A DNA stretch of 64,000 bases from Methylocystis rosea SV97 (GCF_000372845.1 NZ_KB889963.1:930001-994000); one strand, 5' to 3'. Positions 17,249 to 28,070 are shown, numbered from the stretch's first letter. The notes: generated by a model from the letters alone, not told the origin. Numbers and translations: made by a program.

Positions 17249-17996
17249 GATCGACGAAGCGCGCGACTGGCGCGGTCTGGATATCGATTGTGCGAACTGC
17301 GCGCATCGGGACCTGCTGGCCGCGGGGCGGTGCGAATTGCGCAAAGCCTGCGTGCACGACCGATATGCGCGGCGCATCGATCGCTTCTTCAATTGGAATC
17401 CCGAACTCGCCGACGGCTATCTCGCGCATCCCCATTTCGAAGTGCGCGCCATAGCGGCGAAATTCGCCAATCCGTTTCTCTTGCCGCGCTTATTGTCGGA
17501 TCCCGATGAAACCGTGCGCTGGGAAGCGGTGCGCCGATTGCCTGCGCGTTATCAATGCGAATTGCGCAACGATCCGCATCGCGAGGTGCGCATCCGCGTC
17601 GCCACTCTGCTTGATGATCCAGACCTTCTGCCGATGATGCAGGATGAGGATTATTACGTGCGGATCGTGATCGCGCGGAAGGTGGCGCCGGCGCTGCTGG
17701 TGATGATGTTCGATGATCCGGAAGTGGAAGTCCGGCGTATTGTCGCGCAACGGATCGACGCCCAGTGGCTCGGGCGCGTGTGTCGAGATTCGAACGCCGA
17801 TGTGCGCCTTGAGGCGGCGCAAAGGCTGACGCCGGAACAATTGTTGGATTTGAGAGATGACGTCGATTGGCGCGTGCGCCATTACGTCGCGACGAGACTG
17901 AACGTGGATGAAATCGGACATTTGATCAACGACAGCGATCCGCTCGTCGCGGAGGCCGCCCGCGAACGTCTCGCGGGCGAGGCATTGAAGGGATGA
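17238..17996 (+). CDS. 4Fe-4S leucine-rich-repeat-variant (LRV) protein, second copy
   Basis: 252 residues from the ATG at 17238. N-terminal cysteines CANCAHRDLLAAGRCELRKAC repeat the CX2CX10CX5C spacing of the protein at 9749. A run of roughly eight LRV repeats follows (DDPEVEVRRIVAQRID and similar). The pair FdxN-LRV occurs twice in the window, suggesting an old block duplication. It ends the nifB operon. Confidence 0.87.
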   Translation: MTREIDEARDWRGLDIDCANCAHRDLLAAGRCELRKACVHDRYARRIDRFFNWNPELADGYLAHPHFEVRAIAAKFANPFLLPRLLSDPDETVRWEAVRRLPARYQCELRNDPHREVRIRVATLLDDPDLLPMMQDEDYYVRIVIARKVAPALLVMMFDDPEVEVRRIVAQRIDAQWLGRVCRDSNADVRLEAAQRLTPEQLLDLRDDVDWRVRHYVATRLNVDEIGHLINDSDPLVAEAARERLAGEALKG

Positions 17997-18059
17997 AAGC
18001 CTGCCGACGACGTTGCGCCATTGGCGCCGCCGCGTCGCCGCATCAGCCTTAAGCCGGCT

Positions 18060-18896
18060 TCAACTCGCAGCCCGCCCCACGACGAAATCCAAAGACGCGC
18101 CGCCAGCAGTCAGGACTGTTCCGGCCGCCAAAGCGTCGGCAAGCCTGTCCAGGCGGATCAACGCGAGGCCCCTATCGCCGCTGTGTGAGCCGACCACGCC
18201 GATTTCGATCTCGCCCGCCATGACTTTTGTTCCGGGCGCCGGAGCCTCGCCGTCCACGTGGTAAGGCGTCACGCGCTTGCGCACGAGGTTGCGATGTTTC
18301 GTGCGTGAGACCACTTCCTGGCCGATATAGCACCCCTTGGTGAAATCGACGCCGGCGAGCAGGTCCATGTTCGCTTCGTGCGGAAATGCGGCGCCATAGG
18401 CGAAATCAACCCCGCCTTGCGGAACGCCGGCGGCGATGCGCGCCGCTTCATAATCTTCGCGAGCGTCTTCCACCTTCGCGCCGCGCGGCGCGATCAAACG
18501 CCAGCCGAGCGTCTCGGAGCGCGGGTCCCGCGCCATCGCCAGCGCAGGAATTTCCGGTCGCGCCTCCCCGAGAACGGCGAAGGCTGCGAATTCGTCGCTT
18601 TTGGATGTGACGCTCACCGACGCGCGCAATTTGTACATGCCGAGACGGCGCAGGAGATCCGGCTCCAAGCTGCTCGGGCAATCAAGTAAATAGCGGCGCA
18701 TTTCGCCGTCGCCTTCCACAAAGACAAGGAAGTCGACCAATATCTTTCCCTGCGGCGCCAGCAGCGCGCAGAAGCGGGCTTCGCCCGGGACGAGCTTGGA
18801 GATGTCGTTGGTGACGAGATTATGCAAGAATTTCGTCGCGTCGGCCCCGGCAATTTGGACGATGCCGCGATCCTGGAGGCTGATGACTGCTGACAT
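18060..18896 (-). CDS. ygfZ: YgfZ/GcvT-family folate-binding protein
   Basis: 278 residues. The signature KGCYIGQEVVSR (residues about 195-206) is intact, with a GcvT-like N-terminal half (LHNLVTNDI) and RIAAGVPQGGVDF before it. YgfZ helps maintain or repair Fe-S enzymes with a folate-dependent activity. It is divergent from nifH across 508 bases and convergent with the nifB operon. No sigma-54 element was seen in front of it, so it may be a resident housekeeping gene. Confidence 0.9.
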   Translation of the reverse strand: MSAVISLQDRGIVQIAGADATKFLHNLVTNDISKLVPGEARFCALLAPQGKILVDFLVFVEGDGEMRRYLLDCPSSLEPDLLRRLGMYKLRASVSVTSKSDEFAAFAVLGEARPEIPALAMARDPRSETLGWRLIAPRGAKVEDAREDYEAARIAAGVPQGGVDFAYGAAFPHEANMDLLAGVDFTKGCYIGQEVVSRTKHRNLVRKRVTPYHVDGEAPAPGTKVMAGEIEIGVVGSHSGDRGLALIRLDRLADALAAGTVLTAGGASLDFVVGRAAS

Positions 18897-19139
18897 TGTG
18901 TCTTATGCTCCAACCGCGTCTGTAAGCCGCCGCGGTTTGTCGTAAGCGCGCGACTCGCCGGATCGATTCTGAAAGCAATGATCCTGCCATGGCTGCAATC
19001 CATGCCGGAAAGCGCGGCGTGCGTCACGCACCGGGCTCGCCATCGCGCCGCCGCCTCTTCCAAGGAAGCGGACCTTTCAAAACCACCCGTGCGCGGCGAA
19101 AAAGCGCCCAAAAACTTTCGACCGCGTCGGCAATAACTT

Positions 19140-19155
19140 TGTCGCCCACATCACA
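19140..19155. promoter_or_regulatory. NifA upstream activator site 1 of nifHDK
   Basis: TGT-CGCCCACATC-ACA, exact TGT-N10-ACA, about 100 bases upstream of the nifH -24 element. Confidence 0.75.
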
Positions 19156-19159
19156 TGGT

Positions 19160-19175
19160 TGTTAGCTTTTTGACA
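19160..19175. promoter_or_regulatory. NifA upstream activator site 2 of nifHDK
   Basis: TGT-TAGCTTTTTG-ACA, exact TGT-N10-ACA, 20 bases after site 1 (two helical turns), about 79 bases before the -24 element. Confidence 0.75.
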
Positions 19176-19253
19176 TCGAACAACCGGTCGTCGCTCATTC
19201 ACAAATGATTGATTCAAAGCCATGTTCATTCGGCGGTCGCACTCCGCAAGCGC

Positions 19254-19268
19254 TGGCATGGACATTGC
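19254..19268 (+). promoter_or_regulatory. Sigma-54 promoter of nifHDKENX
   Basis: TGGCATGGACATTGC matches the consensus; it is 137 bases before the nifH ATG. In the 508-base gap 18897-19404 I see only this element and the tandem NifA sites. Confidence 0.9.
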
Positions 19269-19380
19269 GAAAGAGGGACCGGCTCGACAGAATCGAGGGC
19301 CGTCGCAGAGAACCTCTTACTGGGAGTCCTTCTCTAACTCGGCAGCGAAGCAAGGCGCCGCGAGAGAGCTGCGGCAATGA

Positions 19381-20292
<912 letters not shown>

Positions 20293-20310
20293 CCCGTCAA
20301 CGCATGAGCG

Positions 20311-20336
20311 TCGACCTCCCGCACGCGGGAGGTCGA
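20311..20336 (+). other. Stem-loop in the nifH-nifD gap
   Basis: TCGACCTCCCG and CGGGAGGTCGA form an 11-bp perfect stem around a CACG loop. No U-run follows, so it is more likely an mRNA-stabilising or processing element that raises nifH over nifDK than a full terminator. Confidence 0.7.
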
Positions 20337-20370
20337 GCTGAAATCCAGAAAGCATTAAAGGAGACATCAA

Positions 20371-21873
20371 ATGAGTGTTTCGCCCACATTGAGCGTTGCG
20401 GAGATCAAGGACCGCAACAAAGCGCTCATCGAAGAAGTTCTGAAGGTTTATCCCGAGAAGACCGCCAAGCGCCGCGCCAAGCACCTCAACGTGCATCAGG
20501 AAGGCAAGCCGGATTGCGGCGTGAAGTCGAACATCAAGTCGATCCCCGGCGTGATGACCATTCGCGGCTGCGCTTACGCCGGCTCGAAGGGCGTTGTCTG
20601 GGGCCCGATCAAGGACATGATCCACATCAGCCATGGCCCGGTGGGCTGCGGCCAATATTCCTGGGCGGCGCGCCGTAACTATTACATCGGCACGACCGGC
20701 ATCGACACTTTCGTCACGATGCAGTTCACGTCCGACTTCCAAGAGAAGGATATCGTCTTCGGCGGCGATAAGAAGCTCGCGAAGATCATGGACGAGATCC
20801 AGGAGCTGTTCCCGCTGAACAACGGCATCACCGTTCAGTCGGAATGCCCGATCGGCCTCATTGGCGACGATATCGAAGCGGTGTCGAAGGCCAAGTCGAA
20901 GGAATATGACGGCAAGACCATCGTCCCGGTGCGTTGCGAAGGCTTCCGCGGCGTTTCTCAGTCGCTCGGCCATCACATCGCCAACGACGCGATCCGTGAT
21001 TGGGTGTTTGACAAGATTGCTCCCGACGCCGCGCCGCGTTTCGAGCCGACGCCTTATGACGTCGCCATCATCGGCGACTACAACATCGGCGGCGACGCCT
21101 GGTCGTCGCGCATCCTGCTTGAGGAAATGGGCCTGCGCGTGATCGCGCAATGGTCGGGCGACGGCAGCCTCGCCGAACTGGAAGCGACGCCGAAGGCGAA
21201 GCTGAACGTTCTGCATTGCTACCGTTCGATGAACTACATTTCGCGCCACATGGAAGAGAAGTACGGTATTCCGTGGTGCGAATATAACTTCTTCGGCCCG
21301 AGCAAGATCGCCGAATCGCTGCGCAAGATCGCCAGCTATTTCGACGACAAGATCAAGGAAGGCGCCGAGCAGGTCATCGCGAAATATCAGCCCCTGATGG
21401 ACGCGGTGATCGCCAAATACCGTCCGCGTCTGGAAGGCAAGACGGTCATGCTGTTCGTCGGCGGCCTCCGCCCGCGTCACGTGATCGGCGCTTACGAAGA
21501 CCTCGGCATGGAAGTCGTCGGCACGGGCTATGAGTTCGGCCACAACGACGACTATCAGCGCACCGCCCAGCATTACGTTAAGGACGGAACGCTGATCTAC
21601 GACGACGTGACCGGCTACGAATTCGAAAAATTCGTCGAGAAGATCCAGCCCGATCTCGTCGGCTCCGGCATCAAGGAAAAATACGTCTTCCAAAAGATGG
21701 GCGTGCCTTTCCGCCAGATGCACAGCTGGGACTATTCGGGCCCCTACCATGGCTATGACGGTTTCGCGATCTTCGCGCGGGACATGGACATGGCGATCAA
21801 CTCGCCGGTCTGGAAAATGACCAAGGCGCCTTGGAAGACCGAGGAACTGCCGCTGCTCCAGGCCGCGGAATAA
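20371..21873 (+). CDS. nifD: Nitrogenase MoFe protein alpha chain NifD
   Basis: 500 residues. P-cluster cysteines lie in [21 protein letters not shown] and [11 protein letters not shown]. FeMo-co is held by the Cys in [10 protein letters not shown] and the His in [12 protein letters not shown]. Both sets are intact, so this is a molybdenum nitrogenase alpha subunit. It follows nifH by 78 bases with a stem-loop between, and AAAGGAG before the ATG. Confidence 0.99.
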   Translation: MSVSPTLSVAEIKDRNKALIEEVLKVYPEKTAKRRAKHLNVHQEGKPDCGVKSNIKSIPGVMTIRGCAYAGSKGVVWGPIKDMIHISHGPVGCGQYSWAARRNYYIGTTGIDTFVTMQFTSDFQEKDIVFGGDKKLAKIMDEIQELFPLNNGITVQSECPIGLIGDDIEAVSKAKSKEYDGKTIVPVRCEGFRGVSQSLGHHIANDAIRDWVFDKIAPDAAPRFEPTPYDVAIIGDYNIGGDAWSSRILLEEMGLRVIAQWSGDGSLAELEATPKAKLNVLHCYRSMNYISRHMEEKYGIPWCEYNFFGPSKIAESLRKIASYFDDKIKEGAEQVIAKYQPLMDAVIAKYRPRLEGKTVMLFVGGLRPRHVIGAYEDLGMEVVGTGYEFGHNDDYQRTAQHYVKDGTLIYDDVTGYEFEKFVEKIQPDLVGSGIKEKYVFQKMGVPFRQMHSWDYSGPYHGYDGFAIFARDMDMAINSPVWKMTKAPWKTEELPLLQAAE

Positions 21874-21879
21874 ATCAGC

Positions 21880-21908
21880 GCCGGCGCGTCGCGAAGGCGC
21901 GCGCCGGC
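21880..21908 (+). other. Stem-loop in the nifD-nifK gap
   Basis: GCCGGCGCG and CGCGCCGGC form a 9-bp stem with an 11-base loop, 7 bases after the nifD stop codon. Confidence 0.55.
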
Positions 21909-21939
21909 TCCCCCCAATGCATGACGCGAGGGTTCGACC

Positions 21940-23499
21940 ATGCCGCAGAGCGCAGAACACGTCCTAGACCATTTCGACCTCTTCAGAGGTCCCGAGTACC
22001 AGCAGATGCTGGCGAACAAGAAGAAGATGTTCGAAAACCCGCGCGATCCGGCCGAGGTGGAACGCGTGCGGGAATGGGCCAAGACCCCCGAATATCGCGA
22101 GAAGAACTTCGCTCGTGAGGCGTTGACGGTCAATCCGGCCAAGGCCTGCCAGCCGCTCGGCGCGGTCTTCGCCGCCGTCGGTTTCGAGCAAACGATTCCC
22201 TTCGTTCATGGATCGCAGGGCTGCGTCGCCTATTACCGCAGCCATCTGTCGAGACACTTCAAGGAGCCGAGCTCCTGCGTGTCCTCGTCGATGACGGAGG
22301 ACGCGGCGGTGTTCGGCGGCCTCAACAACATGATCGACGGCCTGGCCAACACCTACAACATGTACAAGCCGAAGATGATCGCCGTCTCGACCACCTGCAT
22401 GGCGGAAGTCATCGGCGACGATCTGAACGCCTTCATCAAGACCTCGAAGGAAAAGGGCTCGGTTCCGGCGGAATACGACGTTCCCTTCGCTCACACTCCG
22501 GCCTTCGTTGGCAGCCACGTCACCGGCTACGACAATGCGCTGAAGGGCATCATCGAGCACTTCTGGGACGGCAAGGCCGGCACGACGGCCAAGCTCGAGC
22601 GCAAGCCGAATGACAAGATCAACTTCATCGGCGGCTTCGACGGCTACACGGTTGGCAACATGCGCGAAGTCAAGCGCATCTTCGGCTTGATGGGCATCGA
22701 CTACACAATCCTCGCCGACAACAGCGAAGTCTTCGACACGCCGACGGACGGCGAGTTCCGCATGTATGACGGCGGCACGACGCTGGAAGAGGCTGCCGAT
22801 GCGATCAACGCCAAGGCGACGATCTCGATGCAGGAATATTGCACCGAGAAGACGCTGCCGCTGATCGCCGCGCATGGACAGGAAGTCGCCGCCTTCAATC
22901 ACCCGATTGGCGTCTCGGCGACCGACAAGTTTCTCATGACCCTGTCGCGCATCACCGGCAAGCCGATCCCTGAAGAGCTGGCGCGCGAGCGTGGTCGTCT
23001 TGTTGACGCTGTGGCCGATTCAAGCGCCCACATTCACGGCAAGAAATTCGCGATCTACGGCGATCCGGATCTGTGCCTCGGCCTCGCCGGGTTCCTGCTG
23101 GAGCTTGGGGCCGAACCGACGCACGTGCTCGCCACGAATGGCGGCAAGGCTTGGGCGGCAAAAGTGCAGGCGCTGTTCGACTCCTCGCCGTTCGGCCAGA
23201 ATTGCCACGTCTATGCCGGCAAAGATCTTTGGCATATGCGTTCGCTGCTGTTCACCGAGCCGGTGGATTTCCTGATCGGCAACACCTACGGGAAATATCT
23301 CGAGCGCGACACCGGCACGCCGCTGATCCGCATCGGCTTCCCGATCTTCGATCGCCATCACCATCACCGCTATCCAGTGTGGGGCTATCAGGGCGGCTTG
23401 AACGTTCTGGTGTGGGTGCTCGATCGCATTTTCGAATCGATCGACGCCACCACCAACGTGCCGGCGAAGAGCGACTATAGCTTCGACATCATCCGCTAA
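21940..23499 (+). CDS. nifK: Nitrogenase MoFe protein beta chain NifK
   Basis: 519 residues. P-cluster ligands are in [20 protein letters not shown] and [11 protein letters not shown]; the beta-chain signature [20 protein letters not shown] is near the C-terminus. It forms the alpha2-beta2 tetramer with NifD. Normal length for alphaproteobacteria. The start follows a GC-rich stem-loop. Confidence 0.99.
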   Translation: MPQSAEHVLDHFDLFRGPEYQQMLANKKKMFENPRDPAEVERVREWAKTPEYREKNFAREALTVNPAKACQPLGAVFAAVGFEQTIPFVHGSQGCVAYYRSHLSRHFKEPSSCVSSSMTEDAAVFGGLNNMIDGLANTYNMYKPKMIAVSTTCMAEVIGDDLNAFIKTSKEKGSVPAEYDVPFAHTPAFVGSHVTGYDNALKGIIEHFWDGKAGTTAKLERKPNDKINFIGGFDGYTVGNMREVKRIFGLMGIDYTILADNSEVFDTPTDGEFRMYDGGTTLEEAADAINAKATISMQEYCTEKTLPLIAAHGQEVAAFNHPIGVSATDKFLMTLSRITGKPIPEELARERGRLVDAVADSSAHIHGKKFAIYGDPDLCLGLAGFLLELGAEPTHVLATNGGKAWAAKVQALFDSSPFGQNCHVYAGKDLWHMRSLLFTEPVDFLIGNTYGKYLERDTGTPLIRIGFPIFDRHHHHRYPVWGYQGGLNVLVWVLDRIFESIDATTNVPAKSDYSFDIIR

Positions 23500-23504
23500 G
23501 ACGA

Positions 23505-23536
23505 TGTGGCTCCCGCCCCGAGCGGCGGGAGCCACA
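23505..23536 (+). other. Strong stem-loop after nifK
   Basis: TGTGGCTCCCGCC and GGCGGGAGCCACA form a 13-bp perfect stem with a 6-base loop, followed by ACTTGCTC rather than a U-run. It could attenuate transcription into nifEN or protect the 3' end of nifHDK mRNA. Confidence 0.7.
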
Positions 23537-23579
23537 ACTTGCTCGCAGTAACGCTGTCGCAACGTGAAGGAGAAGAGGC

Positions 23580-25250
23580 ATGAGTTCGCTTTCGGCCACG
23601 ATCCAGGACGTTTTCAACGAGCCGGGCTGCGGTAAGAACGCGAACAAATCAGAAGCCGAACGCAAGAAGGGGTGCACCAAGCAATTGCAGCCCGGCGGCG
23701 CGGCTGGCGGTTGCGCCTTCGATGGCGCCAAGATCGCCCTTCAACCACTCACGGACGTCGCCCACCTCGTGCATGGCCCGATCGCCTGCGAGGGCAATAG
23801 CTGGGACAATCGCGGCGCGAAGTCTTCCGGCTCCAATCTGTGGCGCACCGGCTTCACGACCGACATCAACGAGACCGACGTGGTCTTCGGCGGCGAGAAG
23901 CGGCTGTTCAAATCCATCCGCGAGATCATCGAAAAATACGATCCGCCCGCGATCTTCGTCTATCAGACCTGCGTTCCCGCGATGATCGGCGATGATATCG
24001 ACGCTGTATGCAAAGCGGCGCGCGAGAAATTCAACAAGCCGGTCATTCCGATCAACTCCCCGGGCTTCGTGGGGCCGAAAAATCTCGGCAACAAGCTTGC
24101 GGGCGAGGCGCTGCTGCAACATGTGATCGGCACGGAAGAGCCGGAGTATACGACGCCCTACGACCTCAATATCATTGGCGAATACAATCTGTCCGGAGAA
24201 TTGTGGCAGGTGAAGCCGCTGCTCGACGAGCTCGGCATTCGCATCATGGCCTGCATCTCCGGCGACGGAAAATATAAGGAGGTCGCCTCCTCACATCGCG
24301 CCAAGGCCGCGATGATGGTGTGCTCCAAGGCGATGATCAATGTTGCGCGCAAGATGGAGGAGCGCTACGGCATCCCCTTCTTCGAAGGCTCCTTCTACGG
24401 CATCGAGGATAGCAGCGACTCGCTGCGCGAGATCGCGCGCATGCTGATCGAACGCGGCGCGCCCGCTGAATTGATGGATCGAACCGAGGCGCTGATCGCG
24501 CGGGAAGAGGCCAAGGCCTGGGCGGCGATCGCCAAATACAAGCCGCGCTTCGAAGGCAAAAAGGTGCTGCTGATCACCGGCGGGGTCAAATCCTGGTCGG
24601 TCGTCGCCGCGCTGCAAGAGGCGGGTCTCGAACTTGTCGGCACGTCCGTCAAGAAGTCGACGAAGGAAGACAAGGAGCGCATCAAGGAGCTGATGGGCCA
24701 GGACGCCCATATGATCGAGGATATGACGCCGCGCGAAATGTACAAGATGCTCAAGGATGCGCGCGCCGACATCATGCTCTCGGGCGGCCGCTCGCAGTTC
24801 ATCGCGCTGAAAGCCTCGATGCCCTGGCTCGACATCAACCAGGAGCGACATCACGCCTATATGGGCTATGTCGGCATGGTGAAGCTCGTCGAAGAGATCG
24901 ACAAGGCGCTTTACAATCCCGTTTGGGCGCAGGTGCGCAAGCCGGCGCCTTGGGAAAAGGCCGGAGAAAATTGGCAAAGCCGCGCGATGGCGCAGGCGGA
25001 AGCCGAGGCGGCGGCGCTCGCCGCCGATCCCGTGAAGGCGGAAGAGGCTCGCCGCGCGAAAAAGATCTGCAATTGCAAGAGCGTCGAACTCGGGGTGATC
25101 GAGGATGCGATCCTCGCGAACAATCTCTCGACGGTCGAGGGCGTGCGCGAGAAGACGAACGCCTCTGGCGGCTGCGGCGCCTGCGCCGTGCGCATCGAGG
25201 AAATTCTCGCGCAGATGGTCTCGGCCTCTCACGCGATCGCGGCGGAGTAA
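23580..25250 (+). CDS. nifE: NifE, FeMo-co scaffold subunit with C-terminal BFD-type [2Fe-2S] domain
   Basis: 556 residues. The N-terminal 475 or so are NifE (CAFDGAKIALQPL, HGPIACEGNSW, CVPAMIGDDIDAVC). The extra C-terminus (about 490-556) reads CNCKSVELGVIEDAI, NNLSTVEGVREKT and GGCGACAVRIEEIL, the CXC...CX2C pattern of the BFD-like [2Fe-2S] domain found in the middle of NifU. NifEN receives NifB-co and matures it. NifE of this length is known in rhizobia; the fused domain may feed electrons or clusters to the scaffold. Confidence 0.98.
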   Translation: MSSLSATIQDVFNEPGCGKNANKSEAERKKGCTKQLQPGGAAGGCAFDGAKIALQPLTDVAHLVHGPIACEGNSWDNRGAKSSGSNLWRTGFTTDINETDVVFGGEKRLFKSIREIIEKYDPPAIFVYQTCVPAMIGDDIDAVCKAAREKFNKPVIPINSPGFVGPKNLGNKLAGEALLQHVIGTEEPEYTTPYDLNIIGEYNLSGELWQVKPLLDELGIRIMACISGDGKYKEVASSHRAKAAMMVCSKAMINVARKMEERYGIPFFEGSFYGIEDSSDSLREIARMLIERGAPAELMDRTEALIAREEAKAWAAIAKYKPRFEGKKVLLITGGVKSWSVVAALQEAGLELVGTSVKKSTKEDKERIKELMGQDAHMIEDMTPREMYKMLKDARADIMLSGGRSQFIALKASMPWLDINQERHHAYMGYVGMVKLVEEIDKALYNPVWAQVRKPAPWEKAGENWQSRAMAQAEAEAAALAADPVKAEEARRAKKICNCKSVELGVIEDAILANNLSTVEGVREKTNASGGCGACAVRIEEILAQMVSASHAIAAE

Positions 25251-25254
25251 CGCA

Positions 25255-26631
25255 ATGGCGACCGTCTCCGTCAGCAAGAAGGCCTGCTCGGTCAATCCGC
25301 TCAAGATGAGCCAGCCGATCGGCGGCGCCTTGGCCTTCATGGGCTTGCGGGGCGCCATGCCGCTCCTGCATGGCTCGCAAGGCTGCACGTCTTTTGGCCT
25401 GGTGCTGTTCACACGGCACTTCAAAGAAGCCATTCCGATGCAGACGACCGCGATGAGCGAAGTCGCGACGGTCCTCGGCGGTTACGACAATGTCGAGCAA
25501 GCGGTGCTCAACATCTACAACCGAACGAAGCCCGAGATCATCGGCATTTGCTCGACGGGGGTCACCGAGACGAAGGGCGACGACGTCGACGGCTACATCA
25601 AGCTCATTCGCGAGAAGAACGCGGCGGTCGCGCATCTGCCGATCGTCTATGTGTCGACGCCTGACTTTAAAGACGCCTTCCAGGATGGCTGGGAAAAGAC
25701 GGTGACGCGCATCGTCGAAACGATGGTCGAGGCGCCAAAGAGCGCCTCACGCCGCGATCCGACAAAAATCAATGTGCTGCCAGGCTGCCATCTGACGCCG
25801 GGCGACCTCGATGAATTGCGCACGATCATCGAGGATTTCGGCTTGGAGCCGACTTTCCTGCCCGATCTCGCCGGTTCGCTTGACGGCCACATACCGGATG
25901 ATTTCACCCCGACGACGATCGGCGGCGTCGGCGTCGAAGAAATTTCGATGATGGGTCAGGCCGGCTGGACGATTGCCATTGGCGCGCAAATGCGGCGGGC
26001 CGCCGAAGCCATGCAAAAGAAGACCGGCGTTCCGTTCCGGATGTTCGAGCGGCTTTGCGGGCTTGAGGCCAATGACGCGCTCATGGCGTTCCTGACGGAC
26101 ATCAGCGGCCGCCCGGCGCCGATGAAATATCGTCGCCAGCGCGGCCAGCTTGTCGACGCGATGCTGGACGGTCATTTCCACATTGGCGGCCGCAAACTTG
26201 CGGTCGGCGCCGAACCGGATCTGCTCAACGAGATCGGCGGTCTGCTGACCGAAATGGGCGCGCAACTTCTTGTCGCGGTGACGACCACGCAATCGCCGGT
26301 GCTCGAACGACTGCCGACCGAAGAGGTGCTGATCGGCGATCTCGAAGACCTCGAGAATTTGGCGAAGGCCAAGGACTGCGATCTGATGGTCACCCATTCG
26401 CACGGCAGGCAAGCGGCCTCTCGCTTGAAGATTCCCTTCTTTCGCATGGGTATTCCGATGTTCGACCGCCTCGGCGGCGGGCATCAGTTGATGGTCGGCT
26501 ATCGCGGCGGTCGCGATTTGATCTTTGACATCAGCAATCTGTTGATGGCCGATCACGAAGACAACCACGAACCGACACCTGACAGCTGGCGCGATGGCGT
26601 CGGCCCGTCACACGCCGCAACCTCGCACTAG
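25255..26631 (+). CDS. nifN: NifN, FeMo-co scaffold subunit
   Basis: 458 residues from the ATG at 25255, four bases after the nifE stop; an open frame extends upstream inside nifE but is not used. KACSVNPLKMSQPIGG, HGSQGCTSFG and STGVTETKGDD are the NifN counterparts of NifK blocks. With NifE it forms the scaffold on which NifB-co is converted to FeMo-co. Confidence 0.98.
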   Translation: MATVSVSKKACSVNPLKMSQPIGGALAFMGLRGAMPLLHGSQGCTSFGLVLFTRHFKEAIPMQTTAMSEVATVLGGYDNVEQAVLNIYNRTKPEIIGICSTGVTETKGDDVDGYIKLIREKNAAVAHLPIVYVSTPDFKDAFQDGWEKTVTRIVETMVEAPKSASRRDPTKINVLPGCHLTPGDLDELRTIIEDFGLEPTFLPDLAGSLDGHIPDDFTPTTIGGVGVEEISMMGQAGWTIAIGAQMRRAAEAMQKKTGVPFRMFERLCGLEANDALMAFLTDISGRPAPMKYRRQRGQLVDAMLDGHFHIGGRKLAVGAEPDLLNEIGGLLTEMGAQLLVAVTTTQSPVLERLPTEEVLIGDLEDLENLAKAKDCDLMVTHSHGRQAASRLKIPFFRMGIPMFDRLGGGHQLMVGYRGGRDLIFDISNLLMADHEDNHEPTPDSWRDGVGPSHAATSH

Positions 26632-26650
26632 GGGCGAAAAAGGAGGCGCT

Positions 26651-27046
26651 ATGAAAGTCGCATTCGCAACCCAGGATTTGAAACGCGTCGACGCGCATTT
26701 CGGCTGGGCCAAGAACATCGCGATCTACGAGATCGGACCGGAAGGTCACGAATTCGTCGAGGCCATCCAATTTGACGGCGATCTCAAGGAAGATGGCAAT
26801 GAGGACAAGCTCGCGCCGAAGATCGACGCGATCAAGAATTGCGCCATTCTTTACGTCGCTGCGATCGGCGGCTCTGGCGCGGCGCGAGTCGTCGCCAACA
26901 ACATTCATCCGATGAAGGTCAATCAGCCGGAAGCCATCTCAGACCTCCTGGACAAGCTCCAGGAAGTGTTGAGAGGCGTGCCGCCGCCATGGCTGCGCAA
27001 AGCATTGACCAAGGGAAAAGAGCGCGTGCTCGATTTCGAAGAGTGA
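26651..27046 (+). CDS. nifX: NifX, FeMo-co/NifB-co carrier
   Basis: 131 residues, start at the ATG after AAAGGAGGCG. It has the single NifX/NifB C-terminal fold: MKVAFATQDLKRVDAHFGWAK, then YVAAIGGSGAARVV. NifX binds and shuttles cofactor precursors between NifB and NifEN. The C-terminal PWLRKAL helix is as in alphaproteobacterial NifX. Confidence 0.97.
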   Translation: MKVAFATQDLKRVDAHFGWAKNIAIYEIGPEGHEFVEAIQFDGDLKEDGNEDKLAPKIDAIKNCAILYVAAIGGSGAARVVANNIHPMKVNQPEAISDLLDKLQEVLRGVPPPWLRKALTKGKERVLDFEE

Positions 27047-27055
27047 GGAATGCTC

Positions 27056-27526
27056 ATGACTGAACCTACCGCCGTGCTCGAAAAAACTCCGGTCTCCGAG
27101 CTTCCGTTCATGAAGGAGCTCATCAAGGTCTGGCGCGCCCAGGACACGCACGGGACCTGGGAGACGAAGGGCGACCTCGAACTCTTGGCTCCCTATGTCC
27201 TCGACAAAGAGGCGCGCCGCGCGCTGCCGATCATCGGCGATCCCGACCCCGAGACGATCTGGCGCATGGAGCTCTTCTTCAACGCCATCGCTCTCTCCAT
27301 CGAACGCGCCACGGGCGTCATGATCTCGCCCATGCTGAAGATGAGCCACGAGGGGTTCGGCCGCATGGTGCTGATCGGCGGACGTTTGATCGTCGTGAAC
27401 AAGCAACTGCGCGACGTGCATCGCTTCGGATTCGACAGTTTCGAGAAGCTCGCGTCAGAAGGCGACAAATATGTTCAGTCCGGCGTCGAGATGATCGAAA
27501 AATACCCTGACGTCGCAAAATACTGA
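27056..27526 (+). CDS. NifX-associated protein (DUF269)
   Basis: 156 residues from the ATG at 27056 (another ATG two codons upstream is possible). [18 protein letters not shown] and [18 protein letters not shown] are characteristic of the nifX-linked DUF269 family. The precise role is unknown; the gene almost always follows nifX. GAGG precedes the start by about 8 bases. Confidence 0.95.
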   Translation: MTEPTAVLEKTPVSELPFMKELIKVWRAQDTHGTWETKGDLELLAPYVLDKEARRALPIIGDPDPETIWRMELFFNAIALSIERATGVMISPMLKMSHEGFGRMVLIGGRLIVVNKQLRDVHRFGFDSFEKLASEGDKYVQSGVEMIEKYPDVAKY

Positions 27527-27534
27527 GGTCAGTG

Positions 27535-27735
27535 ATGAGCGAGATCGACGATCTGAAGCAGGAAATCAAAAAGCTTTCAGCAAAGGCCATGCAGGCCAAA
27601 ATGGATCTGCATGATCTTTCGGAAGAGCTGCCGATCAATTGGCCCGCGATCCCCGAGATTGCGCAAAAGGCGCATGAAGCTTTCGCGGAGCTGGAGAAGA
27701 AGCGCGCGAAGTTGAAGTCCCTGGAGACGGTCTAA
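27535..27735 (+). CDS. DUF683 / CCE_0567-type small metalloprotein
   Basis: 66 residues, a helical hairpin: IDDLKQEIKKLSAKAMQAKMDLHDLSEELP followed by AHEAFAELEKKRAKL. The family binds metal through His residues and is nif-specific; role unproven. A GTG one codon earlier could be used. It lies between the DUF269 gene and fdxB. Confidence 0.9.
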   Translation: MSEIDDLKQEIKKLSAKAMQAKMDLHDLSEELPINWPAIPEIAQKAHEAFAELEKKRAKLKSLETV

Positions 27736-27759
27736 CTCGAGAAAAGAAAGTATACGGCC

Positions 27760-28059
27760 ATGTCACAAGCGACGCGCGATGGGCGCGATTGGTGTCCAGA
27801 ATACCTTGTTGCGATCGATCCCGGTAAATGCATCGGTTGCGGACGCTGTTTCAAGGTGTGCGGTCGCGACGTGATGACGCTTAAAGGTTTGAACGAGGAC
27901 GGCGAACTGGTTGCGCTGGACGACGATGAGGACGAAGAAGTCGAAAAGAAAATTATGGTGATGAATGATACCGGCGCCTGCATCGGCTGCGGCGCCTGCG
28001 CGCGCGTGTGTCCGACCAATTGTCAAACGCATGCAGCGGAAGATGTCGCGCTGGTTTGA
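27760..28059 (+). CDS. fdxB: Ferredoxin III, nif-specific (FdxB)
   Basis: 99 residues. Two [4Fe-4S] motifs, CIGCGRCFKVCGRD and CIGCGACARVCPTNC, are separated by an acidic insert (LDDDEDEEVEKK) typical of FdxB. Probable electron donor in FeMo-co synthesis or to nitrogenase. It ends the nifHDKENX operon, which runs into a bidirectional hairpin. Confidence 0.96.
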   Translation: MSQATRDGRDWCPEYLVAIDPGKCIGCGRCFKVCGRDVMTLKGLNEDGELVALDDDEDEEVEKKIMVMNDTGACIGCGACARVCPTNCQTHAAEDVALV

Positions 28060-28070
28060 GTAGAAAAAAT

